A stretch of DNA of 64,000 nucleotides from JBNJEA01 sp051745395 (GCA_051745395.1 JBNJEA010000001.1:22636-86635); one strand, 5' to 3'; shown: positions 11,535 through 22,713, counted from the stretch's first letter. Program-made: numbers and translations. The notes: a model not told the origin generated them from the letters alone.

Positions 11535-11571
11535 GTGGCCGGGCGAAAACAAGGAATTTTCGTCCGGCCAC
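11535..11571 (+). terminator. Hairpin after gyrB
   Basis: A 15-bp stem with one G-T wobble (11535-11549 with 11557-11571, arm GTGGCCGGGCGAAAA) and a 7-nt loop lies 57 nt after the gyrB stop. Only a weak pyrimidine run follows, so termination may be partial. It overlaps the first possible GTG of the next open frame, which argues against that early start. Confidence 0.5.
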
Positions 11572-11687
11572 CATTTCTCCTTAATTTGGCTTTATTTGAT
11601 CCACGGTCAAACAGCGTTATATTTAAAATTGCAATGCCGCGGTTTTACACAAACGGAAAGAAAACAGACGGGTTTGCGATTTTATCC

Positions 11688-13592
11688 ATGATTGACTTTT
11701 TGATTCGACTATTAAAAAAACAATATCGGACCGTCGAATCCCAAAACACCGGGCAGCAGGATGTGGAAGCGCGGTTGAACGAAATAGAGATGTTTGTCGA
11801 ACAAAATCTCGACAGCATGGACAGCCATATCTGTGTGCTGGATTGCAACGCCGATATTGTTTTCGTAAACGAGGCCTGGCGGCGATATGCCGATGAAAAT
11901 CGTATGGGGTGGCCGGATTACGGGGCGGGTCGAAATTATCTGGCCGTATGCGATGCAGCCGAAGGGCCCGGCAGCGAAGGGGCAGATAAAGTGGCCCGCC
12001 GGCTTCGGGATCTGATTGCTGGCGGCACCAACCGGTTTCATCATCAATATTTTTGTCCCGGCAGCGACCGGGAAAATTGGTTTTTGCTTCGCGCCACCCG
12101 CATTTCCACCCACGATCGCATCCGCATCATCATGGCCCACGAAGATATCACCGACCAGATTGCCGCCCAAACGGCCCAGCGGAAAACCGAAGAACGCCTT
12201 CGGACCATGACGCAAAATGTTCCCGGCGTGGTCTACCGGTGCAAGATGGATTCTTTTTGGACCATGTTTTTTATCAGCGACGCCATTTCCGATTTGACCG
12301 GTTATAAGGCCTCGGATTTTATTCACAATGAAAAACGCAGTTATGCGGATGTCATTGATCCCCAGGATCGCCGAATGGTCGAAGATCAGGTATCGCAGGC
12401 CGTTTCGGAAAACCGGCCTTTTGCCATTGAATACCGGATCATTCATGCAGACGGAAGCCCCCGCTGGGTGTATGAAAAAGGCATAGCGGCCGCAGGGGAG
12501 CAGTCCGATAACGGCCAGCAGATGTTAGACGGGGTCATGATCGATATTTCGCCCCGCAAACGGATGGAAAAGGAGTTGCGGCATGCCAAGGAAGCCGCCG
12601 ATGCGGCCAACAAGGCCAAAAGCACCTTTCTGGCCAATATGAGTCATGAAATTCGAACCCCCATGAATGCCATCCTTGGCTATTGCCAGTTGTTAAAACG
12701 CGACCCGGCGCTTACTGCCATCCAGGCCCGATATCTCGATACCATCAATAGCAGCGGCCAGCACCTGCTGGAACTGATCAACGATATTCTGGAAATGTCG
12801 AAAATCGAAGCCGGCCGGGTGACCGTGAAACCGGAAATTTTTGAGCTGCCGGCCTTGATTGCCGATTTGGAAAACATGTTCCGGGTCCGCACGGAAGAAA
12901 AGAATTTGACCATCCGGATTCAAAGCGACAGCCTGGTGCCGAAGTACGTGCGGGCCGATCAGAACAAAATCCGCCAGATTCTCATCAACATGTTAGACAA
13001 TGCGGTCAAGTTCACGGAAACCGGCGAAATTGTGATGCGGATATCGGGCGGTGCCATAAATGAGAAATACTGGCGCATTGTTATTGAAATCGAAGACAGC
13101 GGCATCGGCATTTCAGATGAAGAGCAGGAAAAAATTTTTGAATACTTTACCCAGACCGACAGCGGCCGGAATCAATTACAGGGAACAGGCCTGGGAATGC
13201 CTTTGAGCCGCAAATATGCCCGCATGATGGGCGGTGAAATAACAGCCAGCAGCCGGTTTGGGCGGGGCAGCCGGTTTGATTTCAAATTGGATGTCGAAGT
13301 CGCCCAAACCGGGGAAATAGCCGGCCGGAATCAATATCGTTCCATTCAACCCACCGCTGGTAACCCGTCCGGCCAATATAAAAAAACCAATACCGCCGCG
13401 ATTTCAAAAATCTCCGAAGACCGCCGGCAAAAAATTCGGTCGGCGGTCCTGGATGGGGATATATCCGGCATTCTGGCCGAAATCGAGACGGTTTCGCGTT
13501 TCGATACCGATTTGGCCGCGCATTTGCGCCAACTGGCCGAAGCCTATGAATATGACAATATTTTAAAAACTCTCGCTTTGGAGGAATCATGA
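11688..13592 (+). CDS. PAS-domain sensor histidine kinase
   Basis: A soluble kinase of 634 residues from the chosen ATG. The frame is open from GTG 11535 and also has an ATG at 11634; no start has a good ribosome binding site. A short coiled N-terminus precedes two PAS-like domains (about 35-155 and 165-295). The HisKA dimerisation domain has the H-box [10 protein letters not shown] (His320), and HATPase_c has the N-box (NMLDNAVKF) and G-boxes (DSGIGIS, GTGLGM). The last 80 residues resemble the tail that usually follows a receiver domain in hybrid kinases, but no receiver is present. The receiver is in the next protein, whose ATG overlaps this stop. Confidence 0.9.
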   Translation: MIDFLIRLLKKQYRTVESQNTGQQDVEARLNEIEMFVEQNLDSMDSHICVLDCNADIVFVNEAWRRYADENRMGWPDYGAGRNYLAVCDAAEGPGSEGADKVARRLRDLIAGGTNRFHHQYFCPGSDRENWFLLRATRISTHDRIRIIMAHEDITDQIAAQTAQRKTEERLRTMTQNVPGVVYRCKMDSFWTMFFISDAISDLTGYKASDFIHNEKRSYADVIDPQDRRMVEDQVSQAVSENRPFAIEYRIIHADGSPRWVYEKGIAAAGEQSDNGQQMLDGVMIDISPRKRMEKELRHAKEAADAANKAKSTFLANMSHEIRTPMNAILGYCQLLKRDPALTAIQARYLDTINSSGQHLLELINDILEMSKIEAGRVTVKPEIFELPALIADLENMFRVRTEEKNLTIRIQSDSLVPKYVRADQNKIRQILINMLDNAVKFTETGEIVMRISGGAINEKYWRIVIEIEDSGIGISDEEQEKIFEYFTQTDSGRNQLQGTGLGMPLSRKYARMMGGEITASSRFGRGSRFDFKLDVEVAQTGEIAGRNQYRSIQPTAGNPSGQYKKTNTAAISKISEDRRQKIRSAVLDGDISGILAEIETVSRFDTDLAAHLRQLAEAYEYDNILKTLALEES

Positions 13593-14710
13593 ACCAGGTA
13601 ACACAACAAGAACCGACATCCACGATCATGGTGGTCGATGATACACCGGCCAACCTGAGAATGCTCGACGAAATGCTCCGGGACCTGGGCTATCGCGTGG
13701 TTGCATTTCCCAAGGGGGAGCTGGCCGTCAAGGCGGCCCACAGAAACCCGCCCGATTTGATCCTGCTCGATATCCGGATGCCGGACATGGACGGCTATGC
13801 CGTCTGTCGCCACATCAAGGCCGACGACCGGCTCCACGACATTCCCGTCATTTTCATCAGTGCCTTGCGGGAAACCATGGACATGGTCAAGGCCTTTCAG
13901 GTCGGCGGCGTCGATTACGTCACCAAGCCGTTTCGCTTTGAAGAAGTCCATGCCCGGGTGGAAACGCATTTGAAAATCCGGCGGATGCAGAAGGAACTCG
14001 AACGCCACAATCTCAACCTCCAGGAGCTTGTCGAAGAACAGGTCCGGGAAATATCCGATGCCCAGATGGCCATGATATTTGCGTTGGCCAAACTGGCCGA
14101 ATCCAGGGATGACGATACAGGCAAACACATAGAACGCGTGCAGTCCTACTGCCGGCTTCTTGCCGAGGCCCTTATTGAAAATACGCATTATAAGCCCGGC
14201 CTTGACCATCGGTTTGTCAAAAATATTTTTTATGCCAGTCCACTGCATGATATCGGCAAGGTGGGCATATCCGACAATATATTGCTAAAACCCGGAAAAT
14301 TGACAACCGAGGAATATGAAATCATGAAAACCCATACCCTCATCGGGGCCCGGACCCTGGAGGCCGTAAGGGAAAAATATCCCCAGAACGATTTTATTAA
14401 CATGGGCATTGAAATCGCGCGGTGGCACAATGAAAAGTGGGACGGGTCCGGGTATCCGGACGGGCTATCCGGGGAAAAAATACCCCTATCGGCCCGGATC
14501 ATGACCGTCGCTGATGTCTATGACGCCCTTCGCTCCAAGCGGTGCTACAAACCCGCCTATAGCCATGAAAAAGCCACTGAAATTTTAAAAAACGATGCCG
14601 GCTCTCACTTTGATCCCCTGCTCGTGGAAATCTACATGTCTTTGGAAGACCGGTTTGAACAAATCCAGCAAACCATGTATGGGCAGCGGGAATCGGAAAT
14701 GACTTGTTGA
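13589..14710 (+). CDS. Response regulator with HD-GYP c-di-GMP phosphodiesterase domain
   Basis: A 373-residue protein with an N-terminal receiver domain (acidic pair VVDD, phospho-acceptor Asp61 in [11 protein letters not shown], switch lysine in YVTKPF). A coiled linker (about 130-165) leads to an HD-GYP domain that should hydrolyse cyclic di-[11 protein letters not shown], the [15 protein letters not shown] signature and D-V-Y-D-A-L are present; the position often occupied by HH before E reads H-N here. The gene overlaps the kinase gene by 4 nt (ATGA), so they form a two-component pair. The physiological output is unknown; c-di-GMP may connect to the PilZ protein at 32241-33248. Confidence 0.93.
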   Translation: MNQVTQQEPTSTIMVVDDTPANLRMLDEMLRDLGYRVVAFPKGELAVKAAHRNPPDLILLDIRMPDMDGYAVCRHIKADDRLHDIPVIFISALRETMDMVKAFQVGGVDYVTKPFRFEEVHARVETHLKIRRMQKELERHNLNLQELVEEQVREISDAQMAMIFALAKLAESRDDDTGKHIERVQSYCRLLAEALIENTHYKPGLDHRFVKNIFYASPLHDIGKVGISDNILLKPGKLTTEEYEIMKTHTLIGARTLEAVREKYPQNDFINMGIEIARWHNEKWDGSGYPDGLSGEKIPLSARIMTVADVYDALRSKRCYKPAYSHEKATEILKNDAGSHFDPLLVEIYMSLEDRFEQIQQTMYGQRESEMTC

Positions 14711-14729
14711 AACGTCCTTTCCTTTTTCA

Positions 14730-16118
14730 TCAAAATTCAATACTGCCCGGTGTCCGGGGAAAGGCAATCACATCCCGGATGTTGGAAATGCCGGTGACCA
14801 GCATAATAAACCGCTCGAACCCGAGCCCGTAGCCGCTGTGCGGGACTGAACCGTAGCGGCGTGAATCCAGATACCACCAGTATTGCGCCGGATCGATGCC
14901 GGTTTCATGCATGCGCGCTTCGAGAACCTCGAGGCGCTCTTCGCGCTGGCTGCCGCCGATGATTTCGCCGATGCCGGGCACGATCACATCCATGGCGCCG
15001 ACGGTTTTTCCGTCGTCATTGACCCGCATGTAAAAGGGTTTGATGGCACGGGGGTAGTCATGGACAATTACCGGCTGTTTGAAATAAGACTCCGCCAGAA
15101 ACCGCTCGTGTTCGGTCTGTAAGTCATCGCCGAAATCAATTTTGTATTCGAATTTCTGACCGCTTTGCTTTAAAATGGCCACGGCCTGTTCATAGGGCAG
15201 CCGGATAAAATAGTTGGCGGCGATGTTTTCCAGGGCCGCGGGCAGGGTTTTGTCCACAAACCGGGAAAACAGGGCCAGGTCTTCGGCACAATGGGTGTGT
15301 AAATGCGAAACCAGATGATGGACCAGGGCTTCGGCATTGTCCATGTTTTCCGCCAGGTCGCAGAAGGCCATTTCCGGCTCCACCATCCAGAACTCCGCGG
15401 CATGCCGGCTGGTATTGGAGTTTTCCGCCCGGAAGGTGGGGCCGAAGGTATAGACATCGCCCAGGGCCAGGGCATACATTTCGGCGGCCAATTGCCCGGA
15501 AACGGTCAGATTGGCCCTTTGGCCGAAAAAATCGTTTTCATAGGGCGCCTGCGGGTCGGCGGCGGCCATATCCGGCGGCGCAAGCGCGGTGGCGGTAAAG
15601 AGCTCGCCGGCGCCTTCGCAGTCCGAGGCGGTCAGAATGGGGGTATGCACGTAGACAAAGCCCCGGTCGCGGAAGAACTGGTGGACGGCAAAGGCCATTT
15701 CGGAACGGATTCGGAAAGCCGCGCCGTACTTGTTGGTACGCGGGCGCAGATGCCCGATGGTGCGCAGAAATTCGTCGGAATGCCGTTTTTTCTGCAGCGG
15801 GTAGGTGACCGGGGCGATCTGGTAGATATAGACCCGGTCGGCGGCAATTTCCCAAGCCTGTCCTTTTCCGGGAGAAGGCCGCAGGGCGCCTGTCACGGCC
15901 ACCGCTGATCCGGTGGTCAACTGCTTGATTTGCCCGTAATTCTCCAGATGGTCTTCTGCGACCACCTGGATGCTGGTCAAACAGGAGCCGTCGTTTACCT
16001 CGATAAAACAAAAGGTTTTCGAATCCCGGCGCGTGCGCACCCACCCCTTTATCAGGACCTGGTCGGCCGGGGCCTCTGCGGCCAGCAGTTGTTTGATTTT
16101 CTCTCGTTTCATGGCCAT
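14730..16118 (-). CDS. asnS: Asparagine--tRNA ligase
   Basis: A 462-residue class IIb aminoacyl-tRNA synthetase that charges tRNA-Asn. The N-terminal OB-fold anticodon-binding domain (about 20-105) is followed by the class II catalytic core with motif 2 (FRAENSNTSRHAAEFWMVEPE) and motif 3 (GYGLGFERFIML). The length and the FRAENSNTSRH signature fit AsnRS rather than AspRS. An AAGGA lies upstream; it is better spaced to Met3 (16112) than to Met1, so Met3 may be the true start. Transcribed divergently from the dsr operon. Confidence 0.96.
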   Translation of the reverse strand: MAMKREKIKQLLAAEAPADQVLIKGWVRTRRDSKTFCFIEVNDGSCLTSIQVVAEDHLENYGQIKQLTTGSAVAVTGALRPSPGKGQAWEIAADRVYIYQIAPVTYPLQKKRHSDEFLRTIGHLRPRTNKYGAAFRIRSEMAFAVHQFFRDRGFVYVHTPILTASDCEGAGELFTATALAPPDMAAADPQAPYENDFFGQRANLTVSGQLAAEMYALALGDVYTFGPTFRAENSNTSRHAAEFWMVEPEMAFCDLAENMDNAEALVHHLVSHLHTHCAEDLALFSRFVDKTLPAALENIAANYFIRLPYEQAVAILKQSGQKFEYKIDFGDDLQTEHERFLAESYFKQPVIVHDYPRAIKPFYMRVNDDGKTVGAMDVIVPGIGEIIGGSQREERLEVLEARMHETGIDPAQYWWYLDSRRYGSVPHSGYGLGFERFIMLVTGISNIRDVIAFPRTPGSIEF

Positions 16119-16282
16119 GTGTCCTTCGTTTGGTGTTTGATGCTGCAGAGATTATAACCCACCCGAAGCGGGCAGACAAGCCCGCCGGCCGCAATAGCGG
16201 AGGGCGAAAACCAAGGGGCCGGTCTGTTGCTGCTCATGTAATCATCGATCGGCGTGAAGTCAAATGTTTTTGCGCAATTTGC

Positions 16283-16311
16283 TTGACAAGGCATCGGGTT
16301 TTGCATATAGT
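16283..16311 (+). promoter_or_regulatory. Strong sigma70-type promoter of the dsr operon with flanking inverted repeat
   Basis: TTGACA (16283-16288), 17 bp, TATAGT (16306-16311). A perfect 9-bp inverted repeat, AAGGCATCG (16288-16296) and CGATGCCTT (16312-16320), starts at the edge of the -35 and ends just past the -10, a classic operator position. The predicted start near 16318 gives a leader of about 110 nt to the RsbRD-N gene. The remaining spacer up to asnS (16119-16282) shows nothing else I recognise. Confidence 0.6.
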
Positions 16312-16427
16312 CGATGCCTTTGAAAATCGAATGGAACATTCGTTTGTTCGTCTTTCGTATAATCAAGATATTTCTGTAAAGCCGGCGGCCGGTGAGATCA
16401 ACGGCAATTTCGGCTGAAGTGTAAAAC

Positions 16428-16964
16428 ATGGCATCCCGACAGATATTTGAAGAAAACAGAAAAAAATGGGTCGATAAGTGGCTCGATGTGGTGATTGATA
16501 CATATCCCCAGGAATCGGGCTATTTTTTTAAAGAAACCGGCGACCCCTTTGCCAACCCGGTTGGCGCCACCTTAAAGCGCGGTATAAACGAATTATACGA
16601 CGTTTTGGTGGCGTCCAAATTCGACCGGGATGCCGCCCGGCAGGCCCTGGATCCCATGATTCGTCTTCGGGCGGTCCAGGAGTTTAGCCCGGCCGGCGCG
16701 ATCGGGTTTCTTTTTGAGCTCAAGCGCATCCTGGCCAGTGACCTGGAAAAGTCCCGGGCCCGTGAAAAGGACATCGCAGAAAAAATGGCCGTCATTGACA
16801 GCCGGATTGACGAAACATCGCTGATGGCCTTTGACCTGTACATGGACTGCAAAAAGAAGGTATATGAGCTCAGGGCCAATCAGGCACGTGACAGTGTCAG
16901 GCAATTGCTGCTCAAAAAGGGTTTGGTCAGTGAGCTGCCGGAGACGGATCCGGAGCTCGGATAA
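16428..16964 (+). CDS. RsbRD N-terminal domain protein heading the dsrMKJOP operon
   Basis: A 178-residue, all-helical soluble protein. The pattern WVDKWLDVVIDTYP, FANPVGATLKRGINELYD and a central M-I-R-L-R-A-V-Q-E-F-SP-A-G-A-I-G-F segment matches the N-terminal sensor domain of RsbRD-type stressosome proteins, here without the STAS domain. It sits 81 nt upstream of dsrMKJOP in the same direction and behind the strong promoter, so it is probably the first gene of the operon. I recall such genes next to dsrM in other sulfate reducers. Its role is not established; ligand or redox sensing for the Dsr complex is an inference. Confidence 0.8.
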   Translation: MASRQIFEENRKKWVDKWLDVVIDTYPQESGYFFKETGDPFANPVGATLKRGINELYDVLVASKFDRDAARQALDPMIRLRAVQEFSPAGAIGFLFELKRILASDLEKSRAREKDIAEKMAVIDSRIDETSLMAFDLYMDCKKKVYELRANQARDSVRQLLLKKGLVSELPETDPELG

Positions 16965-17060
16965 TTAGGATAACAATGGTTTTAACCGGCAGACCGGCCG
17001 CGATCGGATAAGGAAAACCCTTTATTCGGCCACAGGGCCGGCAAAGTGAGGTGGTGGTCA

Positions 17061-18071
17061 ATGAATGCAGCATACTTGTATTCCCTCATTGCAGTCGTCG
17101 TTTTGGGATTAATTGCTTTTGCGGGGGTTGAAGCGGCGGGATTGGACGGGTTGTTTGGAATATTGATTCCCTATCTCGCCCTGGTCATTTTTATTGTGGG
17201 ATTTGCCAACCGGATTATCGACTGGGCCAAGTCCCCGGTTCCGTTTCGTATTCCCACCACAAGCGGCCAGCAGAAATCGCTGGACTGGATCAAGCCCAAC
17301 CGGATCGACAGCCCGTATACCAGGGGCGCTGTCGTGGTTCGGATGGCGCTGGAAATTTTGTTGTTCCGCTCGTTGTTTAAAAATACCCGCTCGGGATTTG
17401 CCAAAGCCGGCGATTCGGACAGGCTGACCTACAAGTGGGTGGTCTGGTTGTGGCTGTTTGCGATTTTGTTCCATTACTCCTTTTTCGTGGTGGTCATCCG
17501 GCATATCCGGTTTTTTGCCGAGCCCACGCCGTTTTTTGTCAGCGCACTGGAAAAAGTCGACGGCATCCTCCAGATCGGGCTTCCCGGGCTGTTTATCTCG
17601 GGTGTCGCCCTGCTTGCCGGCGCCACCCTGCTGCTGTTCCGGCGGGTTTTTCTGCCCAAGGTGAAATATATTTCCCGGGCAGCCGATTACTTTCCGCTGT
17701 TTCTCATTATCGGCATTGCGATTACCGGTATTATGATGCGGTATTTCACCAAGGTCGACGTGGTCAAGGTCAAGGAACTGACCATGGGCCTGGCGAGTTT
17801 CCAGCCCGCAATTCCCGAAGGCGGGCTCGGCGGCCTGTTCTACGTGCACCTGTTTTTTGTCGCCATTCTCGTGGCCTACATTCCGTTTAGCAAGCTCATG
17901 CACATGGGCGGCGTCTTTATGAGCCCGACCCGGAATCTGCCCAACAACAGCCGGGCGGAGCGGCATATTAATCCGTGGAATTATCCGGTCGCAACCCATA
18001 CCTACGAAGAGTATGAAGACGATTTCAGGGAAAAAATGAAAGAGGCTGGCCTTCCAGTTGAAAAGGAGTAA
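17061..18071 (+). CDS. dsrM: DsrM, membrane b-type cytochrome subunit of the Dsr complex
   Basis: A 336-residue integral membrane protein related to the gamma subunit of respiratory nitrate reductase. It is expected to bind b-type haem and exchange electrons with the quinone pool in the DsrMKJOP complex. About six hydrophobic helices are visible; candidate haem histidines include those in LFHYSFFVVVIRHIRFF and in VHLFFVAI and FSKLMHM. The ATG at 17061 was preferred to the GTG at 17046 because GAGGTG lies immediately ahead of it. The gene ends 6 nt before dsrK. Confidence 0.94.
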   Translation: MNAAYLYSLIAVVVLGLIAFAGVEAAGLDGLFGILIPYLALVIFIVGFANRIIDWAKSPVPFRIPTTSGQQKSLDWIKPNRIDSPYTRGAVVVRMALEILLFRSLFKNTRSGFAKAGDSDRLTYKWVVWLWLFAILFHYSFFVVVIRHIRFFAEPTPFFVSALEKVDGILQIGLPGLFISGVALLAGATLLLFRRVFLPKVKYISRAADYFPLFLIIGIAITGIMMRYFTKVDVVKVKELTMGLASFQPAIPEGGLGGLFYVHLFFVAILVAYIPFSKLMHMGGVFMSPTRNLPNNSRAERHINPWNYPVATHTYEEYEDDFREKMKEAGLPVEKE

Positions 18072-18077
18072 GTAGTC

Positions 18078-19697
<1,620 letters not shown>

Positions 19698-19701
19698 GTC
19701 G

Positions 19702-20088
19702 ATGTATGATAAGGGCAAAGTGATCGCCGGTTTGGTCATATTTTTTGCGATCCTGACGTTTCCGTTCTGGTACAATCATGGTTCCGCCGACTCCGCCCCG
19801 GAGCCGGAGTTGACCAAAAAGGCGAAAAAGGCCGAAACCTGCATCGCCGAAACGGATTACATGCGGACCGAGCACATGCAGATACTGGATCAATGGCGGG
19901 ATACGACGACGCGCGACGGCAAACGCGTCTATGTCAATGAAGACGGCGAAGAATACACGGCCAGTTTGTCGAATACCTGCATGGATTGTCATTCCAACAA
20001 GGAAGATTTTTGTGACGAATGCCACGATTATGCTTCTGTCTCGCCCTACTGCTGGGATTGTCATACCTACCCGGAGGAGAAGGAATAA
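19702..20088 (+). CDS. dsrJ: DsrJ, triheme cytochrome c subunit
   Basis: A 128-residue periplasmic cytochrome anchored by an uncleaved N-terminal hydrophobic helix (about 8-24). Three CxxCH haem c motifs are present: CMDCH, CDECH and CWDCH. A conserved cysteine before them (ETCIAETDYMRTEHM) corresponds to the residue that gives the unusual His/Cys-ligated haem described for DsrJ. The stop codon shares its last A with the dsrO ATG. The small size and position between dsrK and dsrO leave little doubt. Confidence 0.96.
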   Translation: MYDKGKVIAGLVIFFAILTFPFWYNHGSADSAPEPELTKKAKKAETCIAETDYMRTEHMQILDQWRDTTTRDGKRVYVNEDGEEYTASLSNTCMDCHSNKEDFCDECHDYASVSPYCWDCHTYPEEKE

Positions 20089-20894
20089 TGGATAACAGCA
20101 GACGAAAATTTCTGAAAACCGCCGGATATTCGGTGATCGGAATTGGTGCGGGCTCGATGCTGATCACCCTGGCGCCGAAAATCACCCGTGCCAGCCAGGA
20201 AAAATCCAAGCCGCGATACACCGACCAGCCCGAGGCAAAGAAGGCCACACGGTGGGGTATGGTGATCGATACGCGCAAAATCGATTCCGCTATCAACCGC
20301 AAAATCCAGGATGCCTGCCATAAGGTCCACAACGTGCCCGACCATGTGGCCGAGTTCGACAAAAAAGACCATGAAATCAAGTGGATCTGGTCGACCGGAT
20401 ATCTGCACGCATTCCCGGGCCGTGAAAACCAGTTTTTGACCGACAAGCTGGCGGACAAAAAAATCCCCGTGCTGTGCAACCATTGCGACAATCCGCCGTG
20501 TGTCCAGGCCTGTCCGACCAAAGCGACGTTTAAGCGCGAATCCGACGGCATCGTGTTGATGGATTTTCATCGCTGCATCGGCTGCCGCTTCTGCGTGGCG
20601 GCCTGCCCCTATGGGGCCCGGAGTTTTAATTTCCGCGATCCCCGGCCGGCCATTAAAGAGGAAAATCCGGATTTTCCAACCCGCATGAAAGGCGTCGTGG
20701 AGAAATGCAACTTCTGCGCCGAACGCCTGGCCGACGGCAAAATGCCGGCTTGCGTGGAAGCTTCTGAAGGAGCACTGGTTTTCGGCGATTTAAACGACCC
20801 GGATTCCGAGATCCGGAAACTGCTGGCTGATGAATATGCCATCCGGCGGAAAGTGAGCCTCGGTACGTACCCGTCCGTATTTTATATCGTATGA
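20088..20894 (+). CDS. dsrO: DsrO, Tat-exported periplasmic ferredoxin subunit
   Basis: A 268-residue iron-sulfur protein of the DmsB/HybA type. A twin-arginine signal (SRRKFLK, residues 4-10, then a hydrophobic stretch) shows periplasmic export. Cysteine clusters CNHCDNPPCVQACP, CIGCRFCVAACP and CNFCAERLADGKMPAC should bind three [4Fe-4S] clusters. It passes electrons between DsrJ and DsrP. The ATG at 20088 was chosen over a longer frame from 20019 because it directly precedes the Tat motif and has GGAGAAGGA upstream. Confidence 0.96.
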   Translation: MDNSRRKFLKTAGYSVIGIGAGSMLITLAPKITRASQEKSKPRYTDQPEAKKATRWGMVIDTRKIDSAINRKIQDACHKVHNVPDHVAEFDKKDHEIKWIWSTGYLHAFPGRENQFLTDKLADKKIPVLCNHCDNPPCVQACPTKATFKRESDGIVLMDFHRCIGCRFCVAACPYGARSFNFRDPRPAIKEENPDFPTRMKGVVEKCNFCAERLADGKMPACVEASEGALVFGDLNDPDSEIRKLLADEYAIRRKVSLGTYPSVFYIV

Positions 20895-20912
20895 TCATCG
20901 TATGAGGGAGCT

Positions 20913-22070
20913 ATGCTAGAAAAAGCGCTAAAAGGAAACAAGTCATACTGGATGTGGCTGGGGGCGCTGGTGGTAATCACCGCGATCGGGTTTGTGTTTT
21001 ATTTGCGCCAGCTGGAATTCGGCCTGGGAATTACGGGCATGAACCGCGACGTTACCTGGGGCTTCTACATTGCCCAGTTTACCTTCCTGGTCGGTGTGGC
21101 GGCCTCGGCCGTGATGCTGGTGCTGCCCTATTACCTCCACGATTATAAGACCTTCGGCAAAATCACCGTGCTGGGCGAATTTCTGGCGGTGGCCTCGGTG
21201 CTGATGTGCATGCTGTTTATCGTGGTCGACCTCGGCCAGCCGATGCGGCTGATGAACGTCATTTTTTACCCCTCGCCCAAGTCCATGCTGTTTTGGGACA
21301 TGATCGTCTTAAACGGCTATTTGTTTTTAAATATCATTATCGGATGGAACGTGCTGGATGCGGAACGAAACGGCGTGCCGGTTGAGAAATGGGTCAAGCC
21401 GCTGATTTATATCTCCATCCCCTGGGCCATCAGTATCCATACGGTAACGGCCTTTCTCTATTGCGGTCTGCCCGGCCGGGGGTTCTGGCTGACAGCCGTG
21501 TTGGCCCCCCGCTTTCTGGCCTCCGCTTTTGCCGCCGGTCCGGCCTTTTTGATCCTGCTGAGTTTCATCCTTCGCAAGTTTACCAATTTTGACCCGGGTG
21601 ACAAGCCGATTCAGACACTGGCCAAAATCGTGGCCTACGGCGCCATTGCCAACCTGTTTTTCTTCGGCTGCGAGGTCTTTGTGGCGGCCTACAGCCAGAT
21701 TCCGGAGCACACGGCGCATTTGAAATACCTGTTTCTCGGTTTGCACGGCCACGGCGTGCTGGTGCCCTGGATGTGGAGCTCGGTTGCCTTGATGCTGGCG
21801 GCCATCGTTTTGCTGCTCATTCCTTCGGCCCGGCAAAACAATGCCGTTCTCGGCGTGGCCTGCGCGATGATCTTTATCGGTGTCTGGATCGATAAGGGCC
21901 TGGGCATGATTTCCGGCGGTTTTATCCCCAATCCGTTGCATGAGATCAACGAATACGTGCCATCTGTACCTGAAGTGATTATTACCATCGGAGTGTATGC
22001 TGTGGGATTACTTGTTCTGACGTTGCTCTATAAAGTGGTTGTGGGGGTTAAGGAAGAAGTCGGGGGATAA
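20913..22070 (+). CDS. dsrP: DsrP, NrfD/PsrC-type quinone-interacting membrane subunit
   Basis: A 385-residue membrane protein of the NrfD/PsrC/HybB family with about ten hydrophobic helices. Together with DsrO it forms the second quinone module of the Dsr complex. The N-terminal WMWLGALVV helix, the GITGMNRDVTWGFYI segment and the GRGFWLTAVLAPRF loop are typical of this family. GGGAG precedes the ATG. It is the last gene of the operon; a strong terminator begins 21 nt after its stop. Confidence 0.95.
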   Translation: MLEKALKGNKSYWMWLGALVVITAIGFVFYLRQLEFGLGITGMNRDVTWGFYIAQFTFLVGVAASAVMLVLPYYLHDYKTFGKITVLGEFLAVASVLMCMLFIVVDLGQPMRLMNVIFYPSPKSMLFWDMIVLNGYLFLNIIIGWNVLDAERNGVPVEKWVKPLIYISIPWAISIHTVTAFLYCGLPGRGFWLTAVLAPRFLASAFAAGPAFLILLSFILRKFTNFDPGDKPIQTLAKIVAYGAIANLFFFGCEVFVAAYSQIPEHTAHLKYLFLGLHGHGVLVPWMWSSVALMLAAIVLLLIPSARQNNAVLGVACAMIFIGVWIDKGLGMISGGFIPNPLHEINEYVPSVPEVIITIGVYAVGLLVLTLLYKVVVGVKEEVGG

Positions 22071-22090
22071 CCCCGCCGGATTTTTTGTAT

Positions 22091-22129
22091 AAAAAGGGTT
22101 TGTCCAACCGGGTTGGATAAACCCTTTTT
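22091..22129 (+). terminator. Intrinsic terminator of the dsr operon
   Basis: A long near-perfect hairpin (arm AAAAAGGGTTT with AAACCCTTTTT, inner GTCCAAC with GTTGGAT) followed by T-rich sequence. It separates the operon from rplU. Confidence 0.9.
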
Positions 22130-22139
22130 ATGTTTTTTG

Positions 22140-22167
22140 TTGACAATAAAAGATATTATCCTATACT
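22140..22167 (+). promoter_or_regulatory. Sigma70-type promoter of rplU
   Basis: TTGACA (22140-22145), 16 bp, TATACT (22162-22167), right after the dsr terminator and 54 nt ahead of the rplU start. Confidence 0.65.
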
Positions 22168-22220
22168 TTTCTGGTTTAAACTTATAAACCATCAAGCGGG
22201 CAAGAAATGGAGGTTGGACC

Positions 22221-22535
22221 ATGTATGCAGTGGTTGCCACGGGCGGCAAACAATATAAGGTGGCCGAAGGCGATGTCTTGCGCATCGAAAAGATTCCCGG
22301 CCAAGTCGGGGATACGGTAAGCTTAGACGAGGTGCTGATGGTCGCAGACGGTGACCGAGTCGATATCGGCCGGCCCAAGGTGGCCAATGCCGCCGTCAAT
22401 GCGCGTATCGTCGAGCAGGGCAAGGGCAAGAAGGTGCTTGTTTTCAAGTACAAGCGCCGCAAGCGCTATCGCCGGATGAAGGGGCATCGGCAGCCGTTTA
22501 CCGCCGTTAAGATCGACAATATCGTCAACGGCTGA
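22221..22535 (+). CDS. rplU: 50S ribosomal protein L21
   Basis: A 104-residue protein of normal length, binding 23S rRNA in the large subunit. The start MYAVVATGGKQYKV and the basic segment KRRKRYRRMKGHRQ with the following Q-x-x-T-x-x-x-I are diagnostic of bL21. GGAGG lies upstream of the ATG. First gene of the rplU-rpmA-obgE group, although a long palindrome separates it from rpmA. Confidence 0.98.
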   Translation: MYAVVATGGKQYKVAEGDVLRIEKIPGQVGDTVSLDEVLMVADGDRVDIGRPKVANAAVNARIVEQGKGKKVLVFKYKRRKRYRRMKGHRQPFTAVKIDNIVNG

Positions 22536-22655
22536 AAAGTCCCTTTATGTTCAATTTCTGCGTCAGGCTCAAATTTTAATCCTCGAAATACTTCAGTATG
22601 TCTCCGGTTAAAATTTTCGCCTTCCTTGAACTTGAACATAAATTGAACTTTTCAG
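22532..22655. repeat. Long imperfect palindrome between rplU and rpmA
   Basis: Two 48-nt arms (22532-22579 and 22608-22655) are largely complementary, beginning CTGAAAAG and ending AAATTTTAA, around a centre that itself contains ATAC-TTCA-GTAT. The 5' arm overlaps the rplU stop codon. It looks like a copy of a dispersed element rather than a terminator, since rpmA follows in the same direction. The RNA could fold and affect the relative output of the two ribosomal genes. Confidence 0.65.
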
Positions 22656-22713
22656 AGTCGTTTGCAGGAAATTCATATTATACAACAATTCTTTGTTTGC
22701 AGCAGAGGTTGAA

